Source: an uncultured Clostridia bacterium
GTDB taxonomy: Bacteria; Bacillota; Clostridia; Lachnospirales; Anaerotignaceae
Reading direction: 5' to 3'
Assembly (NCBI GenBank): GCA_937919015.1
Contig: CALFPN010000090.1
Coordinates: 1-43,168, forward strand
Length of the DNA stretch: 43,168 nt
Below, piece by piece: positions 1-6,819 of the stretch. Each line of letters begins with the position of its first letter. The first letter of the stretch is position 1. Made by a program: the position numbers and the translations under genes. The notes beneath the pieces were generated by a model that saw only the letters and a program-made list of their open reading frames with translations, was not told the DNA's origin and did no database searches.

Positions 1-3000
1 GCAGGCGAGCTGCTTCCGTGCGTTATCCACGTATCCGCCCGCTGCGTTGCTTCCCACGCGCTGAATATCTTCGGCGATCATTCCGACGTATACGCCTGCC
101 GTCAGACCGGCTTCGCTATGATGGCCGAGTCCAATCCCCAGGAGGTTATGGACCTGGGTGCCGTTGCCCATCTGGCTACCATCAAGGGCCGCGTTCCCGT
201 TCTGAACTTCTTCGACGGTTTCCGTACTTCCCACGAACTGCAGAAGATCGAAGTAATGGACTATGAAGATTTGGGCAAACTGATCGATCAGGATGCGCTG
301 AGAAAATTCAGAAAGAACGCACTGAACCCCGAACATCCCGTTCAGCGTTCCACCGTACAGAACCCCGACGTATTCTTCCAGAACAGAGAAGCATGCACAC
401 CTTTCTACACAAACCTGCCTGCCATCGTGGAAGAATACATGCAGGAAATCAACAAGATCACAGGCAGAAACTATCAGCTGTTCAACTACTTCGGTGCCCC
501 CGATGCGGAACATGTGATCATTGCGATGGGTTCCGTAACAGGCGTTGCCCAGGAAGTTGTTGAAAACCTGACAGCAAAGGGCGAAAAAGTAGGTTTCCTG
601 CAGGTTCACCTGTACAGACCTTTCTCCCTGAAACACTTCATGGCTGCTCTGCCCGTATCTGCAAAAGTAATCACAGTTCTGGACAGAACAAAAGAACCCG
701 GTGCGCTGGGTGAACCTCTGTACACAGACGTATGTTCCGCACTGATCGAAGAAGGCAGAATGGTAAAAGTACTGGCTGGTAGATACGGTCTGTCTTCCAA
801 AGACGTAACACCCGGTCAGATCATCGCTGTATTCAACAATATGAAGGGTGCACAGAAACACCACTTCACCGTTGGTATCATCGATGACGTTTCCAACACA
901 TCCATCGAAGTGACAGAAGAACCAGACCTGTCTGATGAAAGCACAGTATCCTGTAAATTCTGGGGTCTGGGCTCCGACGGTACTGTTGGTGCAAACAAAA
1001 ACTCCATCAAGATCATCGGCGACCACACAGACAAATACGCACAGGCATACTTCGAATACGATACAAAGAAATCCGGCGGTATCACACGTTCTCACCTGCG
1101 TTTCGGTGACACACCCATCCGTTCCAGCTATCTGGTAACAAAGAACGCAGACTTCGTAGCTTGCCACAACCAGAGCTACATGGAAAAATATGATATCGTT
1201 TCCGAAATCAAACCCGGCGGTACCTTCCTCTTGAACTGTGCATGGGATGCTGCAGAACTGGACAAAAACCTGTCCGCTGACGTGAAAAAATATATTGCAA
1301 ACAACAATATCAACTTCTATACCATCGACGCCATCAAGATCGGTAAAGAAATCGGTCTGGGCAACAAAACAAATGCCATCCTGCAGTCCGCATTCTTCAA
1401 ACTGGCAAACATCATCCCCGTTGATGACGCAGTAAACTACATGAAAGCAGCCATCGTAAAATCCTACGGCAAAAAAGGTGAAAAAGTTGTTAACATGAAC
1501 TACGCTGCGGTTGACGCAGGTCTTAGCGGTCTGGTAAAAGTTGATGTTCCCGCAAGCTGGAAAGATGCCGTTGACGCTGACAAAGAAGCAATCAAGAAAG
1601 TACTGCCCGAATACGTGGAAAAACTGATGGTACCCATGAACGCACTGAAAGGCGATCTGCTGCCTACATCCGTATTTGCAGGCAGAGAAGACGGTACCGC
1701 TCCTCTGGGCACATCCGCTTACGAAAAACGTGGTGTTGCCATCGACGTTCCCGAATGGATCGCAACAAACTGTATCCAGTGTAACCAGTGTTCCTACGTA
1801 TGTCCTCACGCTGCCATCAGACCTTTCCTGCTGACAGAAGAAGAAGCACAGAACGCTCCCGAAGGGTATGCAGTACTGGATGCCATCGGCGCAGGCGACA
1901 TCAAACAGTACAAATTCCGTATGCAGGTAGATCCTCTGGATTGTCAGGGCTGTGGTGTCTGCGTAACAGCATGTCCCGCAAAAGAAAAAGCTCTGGTAAT
2001 GAAACCTCTGGATACACAGATGCCCGAACAGCCTAACTGGGACTTCTCCCTGACACTGTCCGACAAACCCAACCCCATGAACAAGTTCTCCGTAAAAGGC
2101 TCTCAGTTCGAACAGCCTCTGCTGGAATTCTCCGGCGCATGCGCAGGCTGCGGCGAAACAGCTTATGCAAAACTGATGACACAGCTGTACGGTGACAGAA
2201 TGTATCTGGCAAACGCAACAGGCTGTACACAGGCTTGGGGTGCAGCTGCTCCTTGTGTACCTTATACAACAAACAAAGAAGGCTGGGGCCCTGCATGGTC
2301 TAACTCCCTGTTTGAAAACAACGCACAGTTCTCCGTTGGTATGGTACTGTCCGTTGAACAGCAGAGAGACCGCATCACCATGAAAGTAAAAGATCTGCTG
2401 GCTCTGACAGAAGGGACAGACTTCGCAGCAGCAGCGAACGTATGGCTGGAAAACTGGGATAACGGCGACAGATCCAAAGCAGACAGCCGTGCCCTGCTGG
2501 CAGCTCTGGAAGGTCTGGCAGTAGAAGGCGAAGCAGCTGAACTGAAAGCATACATCCAGGATAACAGCGAACACCTGACAAAGAAATCCATGTGGATGTA
2601 CGGCGGCGACGGCTGGGCATACGATATCGGTTACGGCGGTCTGGACCACGTTCTGGCTTCCGGCCGTGACGTAAACGTTCTGGTGGTAGATACAGAAGTA
2701 TACTCCAACACAGGCGGTCAGTCCTCCAAAGCAACACCCATCGGTGCTGTGGCACAGTTCGCAGCAGGCGGTAAACCCACAGTGAAAAAAGATCTGGGCG
2801 CACTGGCAATGAGCTATGGCTATGTATATGTCGCACAGGTAGCTCTGGGTGCAGACCCTAACCAGCTGGTAAAAGCTCTGAAAGAAGCAGAAGCTTACAA
2901 AGGTCCTTCCCTGATCATTGCTTACGCTCCTTGTATCAACCACGGTATTTCCAAGGGTATGGCAAACTCTCAGCTGGAAGCAAAACTGGCTGTTCAGTCC

Positions 3001-3231
3001 GGTTACTGGCACCTGTACCGCTTCAATCCTGATCTGAAGAAAGAAGGCAAGAACCCCTTCATTCTGGATTCCAAAGAACCTTCCATGGATCTGAACGAAT
3101 TCCTGATGGGCGAAGTTCGTTACGCTTCCCTGGTTCGTACCTTCCCCGAAACAGCTGAAGTACTGCTGAAAGAAGCAGAAGTACAGGCGAAAGAAAAATA
3201 CGAATCCTACAAAAAAATGGCGGAAATGTAA
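1..3231 (+). CDS. nifJ: Pyruvate:ferredoxin (flavodoxin) oxidoreductase, 5' end outside window
   Basis: This enzyme oxidises pyruvate with CoA to acetyl-CoA and CO2 and passes the electrons to ferredoxin; it is a central cytoplasmic step of anaerobic fermentation. The reading frame is open from the first base, and 1076 residues are visible of the roughly 1170-1180 usual for the one-chain enzyme, so about 100 N-terminal residues lie outside. Two 4Fe-4S motifs are seen, CIQCNQCSYVCP near visible residue 591 and a DCQGCGVC...ACP motif near residue 647. They are followed by the thiamine diphosphate domain with GACAGCGE near residue 713 and GGDGWAYDIGYGG near residue 870. Codon use is strongly biased, as expected for a highly expressed gene. 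An ATG at 118 is internal and is not the start. Identification is firm; the nifJ/por naming is by convention. Confidence 0.97.
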   Translation, partial: AGELLPCVIHVSARCVASHALNIFGDHSDVYACRQTGFAMMAESNPQEVMDLGAVAHLATIKGRVPVLNFFDGFRTSHELQKIEVMDYEDLGKLIDQDALRKFRKNALNPEHPVQRSTVQNPDVFFQNREACTPFYTNLPAIVEEYMQEINKITGRNYQLFNYFGAPDAEHVIIAMGSVTGVAQEVVENLTAKGEKVGFLQVHLYRPFSLKHFMAALPVSAKVITVLDRTKEPGALGEPLYTDVCSALIEEGRMVKVLAGRYGLSSKDVTPGQIIAVFNNMKGAQKHHFTVGIIDDVSNTSIEVTEEPDLSDESTVSCKFWGLGSDGTVGANKNSIKIIGDHTDKYAQAYFEYDTKKSGGITRSHLRFGDTPIRSSYLVTKNADFVACHNQSYMEKYDIVSEIKPGGTFLLNCAWDAAELDKNLSADVKKYIANNNINFYTIDAIKIGKEIGLGNKTNAILQSAFFKLANIIPVDDAVNYMKAAIVKSYGKKGEKVVNMNYAAVDAGLSGLVKVDVPASWKDAVDADKEAIKKVLPEYVEKLMVPMNALKGDLLPTSVFAGREDGTAPLGTSAYEKRGVAIDVPEWIATNCIQCNQCSYVCPHAAIRPFLLTEEEAQNAPEGYAVLDAIGAGDIKQYKFRMQVDPLDCQGCGVCVTACPAKEKALVMKPLDTQMPEQPNWDFSLTLSDKPNPMNKFSVKGSQFEQPLLEFSGACAGCGETAYAKLMTQLYGDRMYLANATGCTQAWGAAAPCVPYTTNKEGWGPAWSNSLFENNAQFSVGMVLSVEQQRDRITMKVKDLLALTEGTDFAAAANVWLENWDNGDRSKADSRALLAALEGLAVEGEAAELKAYIQDNSEHLTKKSMWMYGGDGWAYDIGYGGLDHVLASGRDVNVLVVDTEVYSNTGGQSSKATPIGAVAQFAAGGKPTVKKDLGALAMSYGYVYVAQVALGADPNQLVKALKEAEAYKGPSLIIAYAPCINHGISKGMANSQLEAKLAVQSGYWHLYRFNPDLKKEGKNPFILDSKEPSMDLNEFLMGEVRYASLVRTFPETAEVLLKEAEVQAKEKYESYKKMAEM

Positions 3232-3238
3232 GATAGGC

Positions 3239-3356
3239 TGTCACCAGACAGACGAATTACAGCAGGAAGCCTGATTGTAAAAGAAACCAAGGCGATGCCA
3301 TGTAGTAGCGGCTTAAGAAAACATTATTTCCAAATTCCTTTGATTTCTTAAGCCGC
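3239..3356 (+). other. Structured 3' untranslated region of PFOR
   Basis: Two inverted repeats lie between the PFOR stop and its terminator. The first is CTGTC/GACAG at 3239-3252 with a 4-base loop. The second is a perfect 13-base pair, GCGGCTTAAGAAA at 3308-3320 and its complement at 3344-3356, with a 23-base loop and no following T-run. It is therefore not a simple terminator and may stabilise the mRNA 3' end. The role is inferred only. Confidence 0.5.
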
Positions 3357-3400
3357 ACTGCGAGGATGTCCTGAAATAAGAAAACATTTCGTAGAAATCA

Positions 3401-3446
3401 AAAACCGAAAGAAACCTTGTGATGAAGGATTTCTTTCGGTTTTTTG
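3401..3446 (+). terminator. Intrinsic terminator after PFOR
   Basis: CCGAAAGAAA at 3405-3414 pairs with TTTCTTTCGG at 3430-3439. The stem is extended inside by CCTT/AAGG and is followed by a run of six T. It closes the PFOR transcript about 170 bases after the stop codon. Confidence 0.88.
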
Positions 3447-3484
3447 TTTTCCTATCAGGACTCCTCTAAATGCACCGCCTTTCT

Positions 3485-3493
3485 TTTGTCGAA
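3485..3493 (+). promoter_or_regulatory. Candidate Spo0A box
   Basis: TTTGTCGAA followed by A-rich sequence matches the known 0A-box core TGTCGAA exactly. It lies about 65 bases upstream of the likely -10 of the next lipoprotein gene. spmA/spmB in the same window make a sporulating host likely, but a 7-base core can occur by chance. Confidence 0.4.
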
Positions 3494-3552
3494 AAAAAGT
3501 CTTACATTTTTCTTTCAATTTCCAAAACCCCCTTTCTTGCGGGTGACCCCTG

Positions 3553-3561
3553 TGCTATACT
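3553..3561 (+). promoter_or_regulatory. Extended -10 promoter of the lipoprotein gene
   Basis: TGCTATACT is a TG-n-TATACT extended -10 element about 36 bases before the start codon. No good -35 element lies at 17 bases, as is common for extended -10 promoters. Confidence 0.45.
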
Positions 3562-3597
3562 GAAACCCAAGAGAAAAGAACCAAAGGAGGAACCCCC

Positions 3598-4251
3598 ATG
3601 AAAAAGAAATTATTGACATTACTGGCTATGGCAGCCATCGGTGCAGCACTGGTGACAGGCTGCGGCGGCAGCGACAATACCGTTGCCCCCGAGGATTCCA
3701 TTGCAGCCACCATTCAGGTAGAGGACGAAAGCCTGCCCCCTCTGGATGAAGAACTGCAGCAGCTGTACGCCGATGCCTATAAAATCTACTACCAGACAAA
3801 TCTGGCAAAATTCGACTATGATGCGGAAGATATTTTTGAAAAAGACGGTTTTGAATATTACCGCATTACAGACAGCCGTTTCAAAACCTATGATGATTTC
3901 CGCACATATCTGCTGCAGTATTTCACAGAACAGTTCGTGGATAACAGCATTCTGAGCCCCGACAACATCATGTATACAAAGGGTGACAACGGCGGCCTGT
4001 ATTTCCTGGGTGCCGGCAGAAGCACAAACCCCTTCTATGTGGGCCACACCTTTGCCATGGATAAGGAAGGCGAAGAGGAAATGGGCTTCAAGGCAACCGC
4101 TTATTACACCAACAGCGGCAAACCTTACGAAGGCAAATACTTCTACGAAGCACCTGCTGACCCCGAAAACTACACCACACAGGAATTCCTGTTTGTGCTG
4201 TGGAAGGAAGAAGCCGGGTGGAGATTCAACACATTCCATCTCTTTTTCTAA
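3598..4251 (+). CDS. Small secreted lipoprotein, function unknown
   Basis: This 217-residue protein has a short basic N-terminus, a hydrophobic segment and a lipobox ending VTGC with the lipidated Cys at residue 22, so it should be anchored to the outer face of the membrane. The mature part is acidic and rich in Tyr and Phe, with patterns such as YRITDSRFKTYDDFRTYL and a closing WRFNTFHLFF. This resembles the compact alpha/beta NTF2-like folds found in many Firmicutes lipoproteins, but I do not recognise the family. The start is set by an AAAGGAGG ribosome-binding site 8 bases before the ATG. It is monocistronic: it has its own extended -10 promoter and a terminator directly after the stop, shared with the convergent gene on its right. 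Confidence 0.85.
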   Translation: MKKKLLTLLAMAAIGAALVTGCGGSDNTVAPEDSIAATIQVEDESLPPLDEELQQLYADAYKIYYQTNLAKFDYDAEDIFEKDGFEYYRITDSRFKTYDDFRTYLLQYFTEQFVDNSILSPDNIMYTKGDNGGLYFLGAGRSTNPFYVGHTFAMDKEGEEEMGFKATAYYTNSGKPYEGKYFYEAPADPENYTTQEFLFVLWKEEAGWRFNTFHLFF

Positions 4252-4267
4252 CAAAAGAAATGCATCA

Positions 4268-4299
4268 AAAAAAGCTCGGCTAAGCCGAGCTTTTTTATT
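4268..4299. terminator. Bidirectional terminator between convergent genes
   Basis: AAGCTCGGC and GCCGAGCTT pair across a 3-base loop, with an A-run before and a T-run after. It can therefore stop both the lipoprotein transcript (plus) and the convergent secreted-protein transcript (minus). Confidence 0.88.
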
Positions 4300-5705
4300 T
4301 ACTGTTTCTTTTCCTTTTTTTCAGCATATCTGAATGCAGCAATACCAAAAACGATTGCCAAACTTGCACAAATCAAAGACGCCATTCGTACTACATCGCT
4401 CAAATTATTTATTTCCTTCGGGTATGCATCTGCCGACAGAGTAAATTCCAGTTCCCCATCAGGCAGACCATCATAGGATACCTGATAGCCCGTTTCTGTT
4501 TTTTCAAAACTGAAATCTCCACCGCTTTCCGTCATGTAATAAGGGGTATGTACCACAATATCCAGCGTGCCGAACTCTGCCCATGTTTTGGCAGGGGAAA
4601 GCAGATAACTGTATGTATAGATGGGCGGTTCATAACGGGTATTCAGATCGGGATAAATGGGGGCTGTCACCGTATTGGTAATGGTTCCCCCGGCGGGAAT
4701 GAAAATTTCATATTCATACCACCGCAGCAGGTCATCCGCCAGAAACTGCCCCGCATATTCCAAACTATTCAGGATGCCATACTCCCATTCACAGTTTTTC
4801 AAGTTCTGGGTCACGGCATTATACCAGTCATGGCGCAAAACCATGGCATTTTCCTCCCAGTCCGCGAAAACAAATTCCTCATAAGTGGCTGTTTCCTCCC
4901 CAAGGAAGGTCAGTTCGTAATCGAAGGGCGTATTCTCCGATCCATTTTCCGAGAACCATTCCGGTTCTTCTTCCAGCGGTTTGCCGAAGACATACACTTC
5001 GATGCTGTCGCCGTTTTCCACCCAGCGGGTCACGGCAATCTTATCCTCTTTATTTTCGCCACCGGACTGATCCATCAAGAGCAGTTTCCGCTCTGTTTCG
5101 TCCCCACTCCACCGGAAGCCCAGCCGTGCCGCCTGAAATTCTTCTGTATCGATACCGCTGATTTCCCATGTATATTTGGTTACAGGCAGATCGAAATGAA
5201 AAAAGTCATCCTCCATGTAACCATCGATGAGATTCGGCAGATTTTTTTCCAGCTGAAATTCCTCTCCACGGTAAAAGAGGGTATGGCGAACGGTACTTTC
5301 GATGGGTTCGCCATCCACCAGCACGTCATATTTTTCCCCGTCGGGGGCATAGACCCGCTGATCCGTATCGGGGTTAAAAGAATAGCCGTAATCGGGGGTC
5401 TGCCCAAAGGGGAAGGCCAGCTTCGCCCTTATATCATAATCGGCAGGGTTATGGAAGGTATATTCCGCCGTCACTTTCCCGCTGTAAGCCAGATATGCTT
5501 CTTCCTCCGCATAATGCTCCAGAGGAAATTCCTGCAGGTCGAAGGTCAGCTGTTCCTGCTCCACAACAATGGGCGACTGCTCACCGATCACCATCGTCCC
5601 TGTAGGGGAAATCCCCTGAAAATATGTCTGGGCGGAATTGGCAAAGGCTGCTGCAGGTTGCAATATAAATAAGGTGCTCAGTGTCAATGAAATCCATTTT
5701 TTCAT
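4299..5705 (-). CDS. Secreted, C-terminally membrane-anchored protein, family not recognised
   Basis: This 468-residue protein has a signal peptide (MKKWISLTLSTLFILQPAAAFA, cleavage probable after AFA). A long beta-rich extracellular part contains many acidic and aromatic residues. Near the C-terminus one membrane helix is followed by a basic tail (RYAEKKEKKQ), so the protein is probably held in the membrane with its bulk outside. A conserved-looking stretch YSYLLSPAKTWAEFGTLDI lies about 100 residues from the end. The start is the ATG at 5705, because GGAGG sits 8 bases before it; a GTG 9 bases further upstream is too close to that site. The gene follows proC by 21 bases on the same strand, so the two are probably co-transcribed, although no functional link is obvious. 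I cannot assign a function. Confidence 0.82.
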   Translation of the reverse strand: MKKWISLTLSTLFILQPAAAFANSAQTYFQGISPTGTMVIGEQSPIVVEQEQLTFDLQEFPLEHYAEEEAYLAYSGKVTAEYTFHNPADYDIRAKLAFPFGQTPDYGYSFNPDTDQRVYAPDGEKYDVLVDGEPIESTVRHTLFYRGEEFQLEKNLPNLIDGYMEDDFFHFDLPVTKYTWEISGIDTEEFQAARLGFRWSGDETERKLLLMDQSGGENKEDKIAVTRWVENGDSIEVYVFGKPLEEEPEWFSENGSENTPFDYELTFLGEETATYEEFVFADWEENAMVLRHDWYNAVTQNLKNCEWEYGILNSLEYAGQFLADDLLRWYEYEIFIPAGGTITNTVTAPIYPDLNTRYEPPIYTYSYLLSPAKTWAEFGTLDIVVHTPYYMTESGGDFSFEKTETGYQVSYDGLPDGELEFTLSADAYPKEINNLSDVVRMASLICASLAIVFGIAAFRYAEKKEKKQ

Positions 5706-5726
5706 GGCATACACCTCCGTCTGCTC

Positions 5727-6536
5727 TTATTTTTTGCCTGCGATTTTGTTGTCCTTTTCCAGAACGGCATCAAACGCCCGTGTCAGGGTCGCTTCAAAAC
5801 CATCGGCCTGCAGAGAAGCTACGCCTTCGATGGTGGTGCCGCCGGGGGAGCAAACCTGATCCACCAGTGCCATAGGATGTTCCCCGCTTTTCAGCACCAT
5901 TTTAGCAGAGCCTTCCACCGTTGCCGCAGCAATCTCCAAGGCCTGTTTTTTGGGCATGCCCGCTTTTACGGCCGCACGGGCCAAAGCGTCCATATACAGA
6001 TAGGCAAAGGCGGGGGCAGAACCGGCCAGCACGGTGAAGATGCCGAAATGATTTTCGTCTACTTCGATCACCGTACCGATGGTTTCAAATACCTCTCTGA
6101 CGATCTTCTTCTGTTCTTCTGTGACATATTCGTTCACACACATACCGCTGGTGGCTGCGCCGATCTTTGCGTTGATATTGGGCATGACGCGGGCAATGGG
6201 TGTGCCTTCCGGCAGCAGGGATGCCAGATAGTCCAGTGGTTTGCCTGCGGCGATGGAAACGACCAGGGGTTTCTTTGCCGCGATTTCTTCTTGCAGCGCA
6301 GGCACAACCGCCGCCAGTACATGGGGTTTTACCGCCAGCACCAGCACATCTGTGTTGTTCACCACTTCCGCCGTCGTTTTCACTGCATATGCGCCGCAGG
6401 TCCTTGCCAGTTCCTGAGCGGAAGTTACGGTTTTGCTTGTGATAAAAATATCCTGTCCTCTGAATTTGTAGGAATTTACCATTCCTTTTGCAATGGCACC
6501 TGCCATATTGCCTGCACCGATAAAACCAATTTTCAT
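5727..6536 (-). CDS. proC: Pyrroline-5-carboxylate reductase
   Basis: This enzyme reduces 1-pyrroline-5-carboxylate to L-proline with NAD(P)H, the last step of proline synthesis in the cytoplasm. The 269-residue length is typical. The N-terminus carries the Rossmann nucleotide-binding motif GFIGAGNMAGAI, followed by the NTDVLVLAVKP segment. The C-terminal dimerisation domain has the P5C reductase signature around SPGGTTIEGVASL. The start is preceded by a GGAGGG ribosome-binding site. It is the first gene of a probable two-gene unit with the secreted protein downstream. A terminator-like hairpin in its leader (6564-6587) may control read-through. Confidence 0.96.
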   Translation of the reverse strand: MKIGFIGAGNMAGAIAKGMVNSYKFRGQDIFITSKTVTSAQELARTCGAYAVKTTAEVVNNTDVLVLAVKPHVLAAVVPALQEEIAAKKPLVVSIAAGKPLDYLASLLPEGTPIARVMPNINAKIGAATSGMCVNEYVTEEQKKIVREVFETIGTVIEVDENHFGIFTVLAGSAPAFAYLYMDALARAAVKAGMPKKQALEIAAATVEGSAKMVLKSGEHPMALVDQVCSPGGTTIEGVASLQADGFEATLTRAFDAVLEKDNKIAGKK

Positions 6537-6554
6537 AGGGGTTCCCTCCTTTTA

Positions 6555-6588
6555 TATAAAAGAAAAGGTCGGTGAAAACCGACCTTTG
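6555..6588 (-). terminator. Terminator-like hairpin in the proC leader
   Basis: Read on the minus strand, AAAGGTCGG pairs with CCGACCTTT across a short loop and is followed by TTTTCTTTT, immediately before the proC ribosome-binding site. It could be an attenuator or the end of a short upstream transcript. No T-box specifier or AGGGTGGNACCGCG motif was seen. Confidence 0.55.
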
Positions 6589-6664
6589 TTTCCGATCTTC
6601 TGATTTAACGGTACTACAAAATATATGTATCGTCAATTACAGAAATCTTAATGATTCTTTTCTT

Positions 6665-6803
6665 TGCAGGGCGTTGCCCCTGCACCCCACAAGCCTTTGA
6701 AAAGGCTTGACCTAAACCTTACTTACAAAACCATGTAATGGTTTTGCGGTATCGGGTCGAGGGGGTGACCCCCTCGTGGGAGTTTGAGGGCAAAGCCCTC
6801 AAG
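6665..6803 (+). repeat. Modular hairpin repeat cassette upstream of tex
   Basis: Several short hairpins follow one another: GCAGGG/CCCTGC, AAGCCTT/AAGGCTT, AAAACCAT/ATGGTTTT, CGAGGGGG/CCCCCTCG and GAGGGC/GCCCTC. The 29 bases at 6752-6780, which hold the fourth hairpin, are identical to 33881-33909 upstream of dnaX. The flanking hairpins keep their shape but differ in sequence between the two copies. The cassette ends just before the tex ribosome-binding site. Confidence 0.8.
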
Positions 6804-6819
6804 AAAAAGGAGATTATAT

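Noticed and set aside
118..3231. PFOR starting at the ATG at 118
   Set aside because: The frame is open from base 1 and the upstream codons encode conserved PFOR sequence, so the gene starts outside the window.
4548..5672. A 374-codon open frame on the plus strand
   Set aside because: It is antisense to the anchored secreted protein, which has a signal peptide, ribosome-binding site and membrane anchor; the antisense product looks random.
6537..6640. T-box leader for proC
   Set aside because: The conserved AGGGTGGNACCGCG antiterminator motif is missing on the relevant strand.
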